Shown here piece after piece: positions 1 through 4,455 of a stretch of 6,929 bases of DNA; the first letter of the stretch is position 1, and the number at the start of each line of letters is the position of its first letter. This DNA is from Oscillospiraceae bacterium (GTDB lineage Bacteria; Bacillota; Clostridia; Oscillospirales; Oscillospiraceae), in contig JAISAA010000171.1 in NCBI GenBank assembly GCA_031266955.1, positions 1 to 6,929 of the forward strand. Direction: 5' to 3'. A program made the translations under genes and the position numbers. Under the pieces are notes generated by a model. It worked only from the letters and a program-made list of their open reading frames with translations, was not told where the DNA came from and did no database searches.

Positions 1-377
1 CCGCTGCCGACGAGCACATGGAACCCCAGCGGCACCCGCGCCAGATGCGACGCGAAATCGACCTTCAGCCTGTACAGCGTACCGAAGGCCGCGAGGTGGG
101 AGCACATCAGCGCCGCGAAATACACGAGTATATTGCCGACCGCCCCCGCGAAGGCGATCCACCCCCAGCGGATAATATACCCCTTGTCCGCGCCGGAAAC
201 GTCCGGCAGCGCTTCAATGATCTTGCGTATGATGAAGTAGATTGACACGTGCGGCGCAAAGCTGAGCACCGCCGCCACCGCCGACAGTATTAGCGAGCCG
301 ACTACGAGCCCCTTCTTCATCATAGCGAGCTCCATGAGCCTCGCGAAGCCTGTCTTTGGTGCTTTTTCCTGTTTCAT
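1..377 (-). CDS. ABC exporter-fold transporter, N-terminal part (permease domain), truncated by window edge
   Basis: This is the N-terminal 125 residues of a reading frame that leaves the window without a stop. It begins MKQEKAPKTGFARLMELA. A membrane helix lies at about residues 23-50 (GLVVGSLILSAVAAVLSFAP) and a second at about 70-95, ending in the stretch LMCSHLAAFGTLYRLK. It then enters the first cytoplasmic loop at HLARVPLGFH. This layout, with a basic amphipathic N-terminus, TM1, TM2 and a conserved P-L-G-F segment, is that of fused permease-ATPase half-transporters of the exporter fold, often found as tandem pairs beside AraC regulators in Clostridia. The ATPase domain would lie outside the window. 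The start is the ATG at 377, preceded at suitable distance by GAGGAGGG. Its promoter is a near copy of the one driving the ECF operon, which ties it to that system. In this fold both exporters and importers (YbtPQ, IrtAB) are known, so the direction of transport cannot be told. Confidence 0.8.
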   Translation of the reverse strand, partial: MKQEKAPKTGFARLMELAMMKKGLVVGSLILSAVAAVLSFAPHVSIYFIIRKIIEALPDVSGADKGYIIRWGWIAFAGAVGNILVYFAALMCSHLAAFGTLYRLKVDFASHLARVPLGFHVLVGS

Positions 378-507
378 ATGTTACCCTCCTCGAATTATTC
401 GCGCATGGTGTTTCAATACGATTATCTGTACCAAACCTATTTATAAGTATAACACATAATCGGATGCACGCGTTATCCTAATCGGACGCGAATTAGCCTT
501 TTTGGAC
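378..507 (-). promoter_or_regulatory. AraC/XylS-type activated promoter and 5' leader of the ABC exporter-fold gene
   Basis: On the minus strand two direct half-sites of 20-bp period start at 507 and 487: GTCC-AAAAA-GGCTAA and GTCC-GATTA-GGATAA. A third, incomplete repeat (ATCCG) starts at 465. A good -10 box, TATACT, lies at 451-446, but 17 bp further upstream there is only AACGCG instead of a -35 hexamer. The second half-site overlaps that place. Box pairs ending in GGNTA with about two helical turns between half-sites are typical of XylS/AraC-family sites, so an activator of that family is inferred. A start near 439 would leave a leader of about 60 nt, ending in GAGGAGGG and ATATG. The block is homologous to 6601-6733. 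Confidence 0.7.
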
Positions 508-664
508 GGAAACTTTTGAGAATCGTGCAAAGAGAACGCAAAAAAACATCTCGACACGCTGATTATTTTCTGTTAATATGATACCAATGGCAAGGAAACA
601 GGGGGACACGGCGAACATTTGAGGATTATCTAGTCCGTATTAAGGAGCGCGTGGCGTGAGGGAA
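508..664 (+). other. Intergenic stretch with a possible weak plus-strand promoter
   Basis: No gene is visible between the operator at 507 and the transposase remnant at 665. The only structured signal is TCGACA at 551-556, followed after 17 bp by TAATAT at 574-579. This could be a weak sigma-A promoter for the transposase remnant. Matches to consensus are 5 of 6 and 4 of 6, so chance is a real possibility. No terminator hairpin with a T-run was seen for either strand. Confidence 0.3.
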
Positions 665-687
665 TTGCCGCAAAGAAAGCCAAATCG

Positions 688-707
688 GTTAAAGGGAGTT
701 AAAGGGA
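688..707 (+). repeat. 10-bp perfect tandem duplication disrupting the transposase frame
   Basis: GTTAAAGGGA occurs twice head to tail, at 688-697 and 698-707. Removing one copy restores a continuous frame N-R-L-K-G-Y-D-Y-S-R, the expected start of a REP-associated transposase. The duplication is therefore probably an inactivating slippage event. Confidence 0.85.
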
Positions 708-786
708 TATGATTACAGCCGCAACGGCGCGTATTTTGTGACGGTATGCTCCAAAGACCGCGCGGAATTGTTCGGTCACATCGTAG

Positions 787-808
787 GGGACGCTGTCCAC
801 AGCGTCCC
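787..808 (+). repeat. Palindrome 1 inside the transposase remnant (REP-like)
   Basis: Arms GGGACGCTGT (787-796) and ACAGCGTCCC (799-808) are perfect inverted repeats around a 2-bp centre, CC. The unit is read in the transposase frame as G-D-A-V-H-S-V-P. No T-run follows on either strand, so it is not an obvious intrinsic terminator. It pairs with the similar palindrome at 961-982. Confidence 0.75.
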
Positions 809-960
809 GAGCGTCCCACCGCACATTGAGTTGTCGGAATACGGCAAGGTTGTCGATGGCATTTTGAGACGCGGCGGAAACCCGGATATACGTTTGGATA
901 GATATATCATTATGCAAAATCATATGAATATGATTTTGACCATTTCCCACAACGGAGAAC

Positions 961-982
961 GGGACGATGTGGACACCGTCCC
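961..982 (+). repeat. Palindrome 2 inside the transposase remnant (REP-like)
   Basis: Arms GGGACGATGT (961-970) and ACACCGTCCC (973-982) match as inverted repeats at 9 of 10 positions around the centre GG. The unit is the same size as palindrome 1, has the same outer sequence and is read in the same codon phase (R-D-D-V-D-T-V-P). Confidence 0.7.
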
Positions 983-1159
983 CTACAAATCGTTGGTTTA
1001 AACATTTGTACGGAGTGTAAAAACAATGACGACAAAAGAAATTGGTTTTTCGCCATGGCAACGGTTTTTCCACGATCACATAATACGCGACGAGGCGGAT
1101 TACAGCCGTATCGCCGAATATATCGAACAAAATCCCGCGAAATGGGAGGATGATTGTTT

Positions 1160-2008
1160 TTATGGCCTATAATATTGTTTTCCATCCGCTCCGCCCCACC
1201 GGACGCTGATGAGCGATCCCATTTTCAACTTGTCAAATCCCCACATATTTACCCGCGTGGACAGCTTGACGCGCAGTTGCTTCCTCGCTTCGCCGAAGAA
1301 CGGCACACTCTCGGCCGCGACGGCGCGCGGCGACCATGCTTTCAGCTTTTGCGCGTCCTTCACCCAAAACTTTATCTCGGAGCCCTTGTTCCCGGATTTG
1401 CGTACCATTCGGTTGGAAATCTTGGCCGCCGTCTTTGACTGCGCGTCAAAGAAAACTTCGCCGGTCCGAAAATGCTCCGCCATCCGGCAAACCAATTCGC
1501 GTATCTGTTTTTCCTCGAAGTAATAGAACAGCCCGCCCGCGAGGATGAACACGCTGCCGTCGGCGGTTTTTACTTCATCGAGCCAAGCGTAGTCAAACAT
1601 AGATCTCGCGATGTCGGCGCACCGCTCTTTCGGCGGGATGAACCGATGCCGGAACGTCATCGAATCCGGCAGATCGACGTTATGCCAGCGGATCGAGCCA
1701 TTGTCCACGCGGTCAAACGTCGTGTCAAGCCCGGAGCCGAGGTTGACGACCGCGCCGTCCGGATGCTCACGCATATACGCAAGGCAGCGCTCGTCAAGGC
1801 GCTTGGCGCGCAGCAAGCAGCAAAGGCACCCGTATTCCGTGCCGTAGGATTTGTCGATTTGCGTGAAATCGTGATCCATACTATCTACGATCCGAATAGC
1901 CTCGTCGTCGCGCAGAATATCCGGGAACATACGGCTCCCCTTGGCCCTGCCGTAAACGGGCAGGAGCATCGTGGCCTGCACGGTTTGGTCTTGCAGCTCT
2001 GCTTTCAT
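1160..2008 (-). CDS. SAM-dependent O-methyltransferase, LCM/COG3315 (TcmP-like) family
   Basis: This 282-residue soluble protein has the hallmarks of the leucine carboxyl methyltransferase-like family (COG3315, which also holds polyketide O-methyltransferases such as TcmP). The SAM-binding motif VVNLGSGLDTTFDRV is at 87-101, the acidic-loop motif NVDLPDS at 110-116, and a post-motif strand FILAGGLFYYF at 154-164. It should transfer a methyl group from S-adenosylmethionine, probably to a carboxyl or hydroxyl group of a small molecule. The substrate is unknown. The ATG at 2008 overlaps the stop of the upstream S-component gene as ATGA, so the two are translationally coupled and the methyltransferase is the last gene of the ECF operon. 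The final residues (KQYYRP) and stop run into the 3' end of the transposase remnant on the other strand, so the original C-terminus may have been changed. Family call firm; function of the product in the operon inferred. Confidence 0.85.
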   Translation of the reverse strand: MKAELQDQTVQATMLLPVYGRAKGSRMFPDILRDDEAIRIVDSMDHDFTQIDKSYGTEYGCLCCLLRAKRLDERCLAYMREHPDGAVVNLGSGLDTTFDRVDNGSIRWHNVDLPDSMTFRHRFIPPKERCADIARSMFDYAWLDEVKTADGSVFILAGGLFYYFEEKQIRELVCRMAEHFRTGEVFFDAQSKTAAKISNRMVRKSGNKGSEIKFWVKDAQKLKAWSPRAVAAESVPFFGEARKQLRVKLSTRVNMWGFDKLKMGSLISVRWGGADGKQYYRP

Positions 2009-2598
2009 ACGATCCCCGCCCTTTCAAAGTGCTTCTTCAAAAACACGCGTCCTAACAGCATACCTATTACCGCGCCAACGGCAGACAGCGCGGATGTCAG
2101 CAACAGCAGCGGGCCGCTCACAAAGTTTACCAGCGCATCCATGTACTCCTCTGCCATACCGCTTTCCACGCAGAAGTCTCTGTAGTAATCCCCCGCTATC
2201 AGGATGATGGCAAACATCCCCAAGTTGAAGCACACGGCAAACGCGGCGTACCCGGCAGCGTTCCACTTGAAGCTCTTGTATCCGCCCGCCCGCGCGAGAA
2301 ACTCCGCGAGAATCGCTCCGGCGAGTATCCCCGCCGCGACGAACCAACCGGAACCCATTACAAACACAATGACCGTGAATATTATGCCCTGAATAAGTAT
2401 TGCAAACGGTTTAGGCGCTTTCGTCCGCAGATACGCCCACACGATTCCGCACGGAATCATCGCGATCCCCACGCAGAACGGATATAGCGGCACAAGCAAC
2501 CCCGTCGGCAAGCCGCACGCCATATACACCACGACAAATACCACGCCGAAAATCGCGATGGTAATGAGGTCTTTTGCTTTGAGTTTGTTTGCGTTCAT
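2005..2598 (-). CDS. MptD/Trep_Strep-family ECF transporter S component, copy 1 (distal)
   Basis: This is a 197-residue integral membrane protein with about six hydrophobic segments (roughly residues 10-30, 34-56, 66-84, 86-104, 114-137 and 162-187) and a basic tail, LLGRVFLKKHFERAGIV. Its start (MNANKLKAKDLITIAIFGVVF), the GSGWFVAAGILAG block at 82-94 and the YKSFKWNAAGYAAFAVC block at 107-123 match the family annotated as putative ECF substrate-binding subunits (TIGR02185, Trep_Strep/MptD). Such subunits bind a small molecule and dock on the EcfT-EcfA module; TM1 carries small residues (A15, G18) of the kind used for docking. The substrate of this family is not settled. The start is the ATG at 2598, with AAAGGAG about 8 nt upstream. 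It shares about 130 of 197 residues with the S component at 3347-3940, with no gaps. Confidence 0.85.
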   Translation of the reverse strand: MNANKLKAKDLITIAIFGVVFVVVYMACGLPTGLLVPLYPFCVGIAMIPCGIVWAYLRTKAPKPFAILIQGIIFTVIVFVMGSGWFVAAGILAGAILAEFLARAGGYKSFKWNAAGYAAFAVCFNLGMFAIILIAGDYYRDFCVESGMAEEYMDALVNFVSGPLLLLTSALSAVGAVIGMLLGRVFLKKHFERAGIV

Positions 2599-2605
2599 TG
2601 AAAAA

Positions 2606-2630
2606 TTTTCTCCTTTACTTTGTTGTTGTT
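2606..2630 (-). repeat. Leader repeat L1 with ribosome-binding site, before S component copy 1
   Basis: On the minus strand this reads AACAACAACAAAGTAAAGGAG followed by AAAA. It resembles leader segments before the other S component (3950-3972) and the flavodoxin (4461-4484). Here it is non-coding, in the 51-nt gap after the DUF6796-like gene, and supplies the ribosome-binding site AAAGGAG. Confidence 0.65.
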
Positions 2631-2649
2631 TCCCGCGTTCTTATCATAC

Positions 2650-3333
2650 CTATTGCGCCAGCCGGAAAATCAGGGCGGACGCAAAGAATACCGTAGCCGC
2701 GATATTGAATCCGGCGCCATTGAGATAAGGCCGCCCGATTTTAAGTTTTGACGCCAGCAGCGCCAGAGGGCTGACGACCAAAGGGGTAAGCAGGCAAAAC
2801 AGCGGCGGGAAATCGGTTTGCCCGAATACGATCAACAGCGTATATGTGACCCATCCCAAGGCTGTGACGCCTATTGCGGCGCCCCATGTAATATACATAA
2901 ACCGGACGTATTCGTTGACCAGCGCCTGTCCCGCTTCGCTCACTTTTCCGACGCGCCGGCGCTCGTCAAAAAGGCTTTTGCATAATGTGCCGACATAATA
3001 ATAGGCCACATGAGCTACCGGAGAAATCGAAAAGCCGATTCCAAACAATATCGCGGCGACGGCCGCCCAGACGGAAGGCGTTGCCAGAGTATACAGAGAA
3101 TATATCTCAAACAACATAAAAGGAATCGAGAAATTCGCTATCAACGCGCCGAAGCGCAAACGGGGAACGGAGCCGGAAAGCATAAGCACAGCCATTCTTT
3201 TGTTCTTGATTTTTGTGTTGTGGAGAAAATCCTTATATTTCTCCACATCGATATCAAAGCCGACGAGGAAAATATCGCCGAGCATCCAGCATAGCCCGCT
3301 GATAAGTCCGGAAACCAAAGACAGTGTTAACAA
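2650..3333 (-). CDS. DUF6796-like six-helix membrane protein of unknown function
   Basis: This is a 227-residue, very hydrophobic protein with likely membrane segments near residues 3-26, 62-83, 88-115, 147-171, 176-195 and 206-225. A short charged loop follows the first helix (DVEKYKDFLHNTKIKNKR), and a basic cytoplasmic stretch lies near 119-131 (KSLFDERRRVGK). The opening SGLISGLCWMLGDIFLVGF resembles proteins annotated as DUF6796, from memory. No catalytic motif is visible. The start is a TTG at 3333, chosen because GGAGGGG sits just upstream and the next ATG, at codon 17, would delete most of the first helix. It lies 13 nt after the upstream S component gene and 51 nt before the second one, so it is embedded in the ECF operon. 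It could be an accessory membrane partner of the transporter or have a separate role; no function is claimed. Confidence 0.75.
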   Translation of the reverse strand: MLTLSLVSGLISGLCWMLGDIFLVGFDIDVEKYKDFLHNTKIKNKRMAVLMLSGSVPRLRFGALIANFSIPFMLFEIYSLYTLATPSVWAAVAAILFGIGFSISPVAHVAYYYVGTLCKSLFDERRRVGKVSEAGQALVNEYVRFMYITWGAAIGVTALGWVTYTLLIVFGQTDFPPLFCLLTPLVVSPLALLASKLKIGRPYLNGAGFNIAATVFFASALIFRLAQ

Positions 3334-3346
3334 AAATATCCCCTCC

Positions 3347-3940
3347 TCACACTATTCCCGCTTTTGCGAAGTGCTTTTTCAACATCACTCTGCCAAGCAG
3401 CATTCCCAGCCACGCGCCGACGACCGAAAGGGCGGTAGTCAGCAGAAGCAGCGGCCAGCTCATAATGCTGAAGCGAGCATCTATGTACGCCGCCGACTGA
3501 CCGCTCTCTATGCAGAAATTATAGTAATAGTCCCGCGCGAACAGCATAAGCGAGAACAGCCCCAGATTGAGGCAAACCGCGAACGCGGCATAGCCTGCGG
3601 TGTTCCATCTGAAGCTTTTGTATTTGCCGATGCCGGCGAGTATTTCAGCAAAGAACGCGCCCGCGAGTATCCCGACCGCGACAAACCAACCGGAACCGCG
3701 CAGGAATGTAATGATCGCAAAAATCGCGCATTGAACGAGTATGGCGAAGCGTTTTGGCGCTTTCGCCCGTATATACGTCCATACAATGCCGCTGGGGATC
3801 ATACCGACCGCTACGCAAAACGGACTCAATTCGGCAATCAGCCCCGCAGGCAGCGCGCACAGCAAGTAGGTCAGCATAAACACGACGCCGAAGATCGCGA
3901 TAGTGACGAGATCTTTCGCTTTCAGTTTGTTTGGGCTCAT
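3347..3940 (-). CDS. MptD/Trep_Strep-family ECF transporter S component, copy 2 (proximal)
   Basis: This is a 197-residue membrane protein, collinear and about 66% identical (by eye) with the S component at 2005-2598. Strongly conserved blocks are NKLKAKDL-TIAIFGVVF at the start, GSGWFVAVGILAGA at 82-95, YKSFRWNTAGYAAFAVC at 107-123, and PLLLLTTALS plus LLGRVMLKKHFAKAGIV at the end. Divergence is highest in 23-40, 72-81 and 141-162, including the loop after helix 5, places where ligand preference could differ. Its role should be substrate binding for the EcfT/EcfA module of the same operon. The ATG at 3940 shares one base with the stop of the flavodoxin gene (TAATG), and the ribosome site GAAGGAGGAG lies inside the flavodoxin coding end, so translation is coupled. 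Confidence 0.85.
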   Translation of the reverse strand: MSPNKLKAKDLVTIAIFGVVFMLTYLLCALPAGLIAELSPFCVAVGMIPSGIVWTYIRAKAPKRFAILVQCAIFAIITFLRGSGWFVAVGILAGAFFAEILAGIGKYKSFRWNTAGYAAFAVCLNLGLFSLMLFARDYYYNFCIESGQSAAYIDARFSIMSWPLLLLTTALSVVGAWLGMLLGRVMLKKHFAKAGIV

Positions 3941-4455
3941 TATAAAATCTCCTCCTTCACTTTGTTTATGTTGTGTCTCCCGGATATGATATGTGCGGCG
4001 AATCGCTTGCCGAAAGCAAGGCAGGCCGCCTCGTCCGGTTTTTTATCTTTTCTGAAAACCCGCTTGAGTTTGGTGACGAGCGGGTTTTCCGTTTGAAATA
4101 TCAGCCCCTGCGCAAACAGGCTTGCGCCGCTCGCAATCACGCGCATTTGCCAATCGCGCATCCACCGCCCGTCGCCCCAACCGTAGGAACCGAACAGCGC
4201 GACGGGCTTATCTTTCAAACGCCTTTCGATTTCCGCGAAAAAGGGCTCGAACTCCGTTTCTTCCAAAACCTCCTTCCCCATAGCGGGGCAGCCGAAAGCA
4301 AAGCTGTCATACCGCTCAACGGCGGATACGTCCGTCTCACGTACCCGCAACAACGCCGTTTCAACGCCGCCCTCTTTCAATCCGCGCGCAATCGCTTTTG
4401 CCATCGCCTCCGTATTCCCCGTGCGGCTCCAATAGATTACTGCTGTTTTGTTCAC
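3940..4455 (-). CDS. Flavodoxin
   Basis: This 171-residue protein has a flavodoxin fold. The FMN phosphate loop SRTGNT is at residues 10-15 after the strand TAVIYW. The loop after strand 3 is FGCPAMGKEVLEE (54-66), and the aromatic/acidic FMN loop is LFGSYGWGDGRW (87-98). Flavodoxins carry one or two electrons at low potential and often stand in for ferredoxin when iron is scarce. At 171 residues it is longer than the usual 140-150: there is a basic insertion (TKLKRVFRKDKK, 128-139) and a tail, NINKVKEEIL, nearly the same as the tail of the preceding ATPase. The start is GTG at 4455, overlapping the ATPase stop by 4 nt (GTGA). Position between the transporter ATPase and an S component suggests that it serves the imported compound, for example by reduction, but this is inference. 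Confidence 0.85.
   Translation of the reverse strand: MNKTAVIYWSRTGNTEAMAKAIARGLKEGGVETALLRVRETDVSAVERYDSFAFGCPAMGKEVLEETEFEPFFAEIERRLKDKPVALFGSYGWGDGRWMRDWQMRVIASGASLFAQGLIFQTENPLVTKLKRVFRKDKKPDEAACLAFGKRFAAHIISGRHNINKVKEEIL
3950..3972 (-). repeat. Leader repeat L2 with ribosome-binding site, before S component copy 2
   Basis: On the minus strand this reads AACATAAACAAAGTGAAGG followed by AGGA. It is coding for the flavodoxin C-terminus (N-I-N-K-V-K-E-E) and at the same time the ribosome-binding region for the S component starting at 3940. It is nearly identical to 4461-4484. Confidence 0.75.

Larger units (their letters stand above)
665..1172 (+). pseudogene. REP-associated (IS200-like, Y1/HUH) transposase remnant
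   Basis: Read through its lesions, this encodes a full-length RAYT-like protein of about 165 residues. It starts at a TTG at 665 (LPQRKPNRLKG), continues YDYSRNGAYFVTVCSKDRAELFG, then a central D-RYIIMQNHMNMIL block, then SPWQRFFHDHIIRDEADYSR and IEQNPAKWEDDCFY, ending at the TAA at 1170-1172. Three lesions show it is dead. A 10-bp tandem duplication at 688-707 shifts the frame. An in-frame TAA sits at 999-1001, across which the expected W-F-K-H-L-Y-G-V reading lies in the +1 frame (994-1017). The HUH catalytic pair, normally H-hydrophobic-H, reads H-M-N because codon 927-929 is AAT (Asn). Proteins of this family nick single-stranded DNA at REP palindromes. The remnant is convergent with, and overlaps, the 3' end of the methyltransferase gene. 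Family identification is by recalled motif pattern. Confidence 0.85.

Noticed and set aside
378..440. Riboswitch in the leader of the exporter gene (and 6601-6665 for the ECF operon), as is frequent for vitamin ECF transporters
   Set aside because: The leaders are only about 60-65 nt, and no conserved riboswitch core, long stem or terminator/antiterminator pair was recognised. Their similarity is explained by shared ancestry with the promoters.
461..465. Third operator half-site (also at 6687-6691)
   Set aside because: The GTCC/ATCC box recurs at a 22-bp offset, but the following GG(A/C)TAA box is missing in both promoters, so it is noted as a partial repeat and not called as a full site.
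787..808. Intrinsic terminator for the operon at the strong palindrome
   Set aside because: No T-run follows the hairpin in either orientation, and it is read in frame within the transposase remnant.
699..1185. Minus-strand open frames over the transposase remnant, as possible continuation of the operon
   Set aside because: The plus-strand reading has strong transposase motifs across the whole stretch, while the minus frames have none.
1472..2185. Plus-strand open frame of 237 codons opposite the methyltransferase
   Set aside because: It lies wholly antisense to the well-supported methyltransferase and S component genes, is rich in Arg/His/Ala as shadow frames usually are, and has no family motif.
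3200..4096. Plus-strand open frame of 298 codons
   Set aside because: Antisense to the flavodoxin, S component and DUF6796-like genes. The composition (many Arg, Gln, His) is that of a shadow frame and no domain is recognisable.
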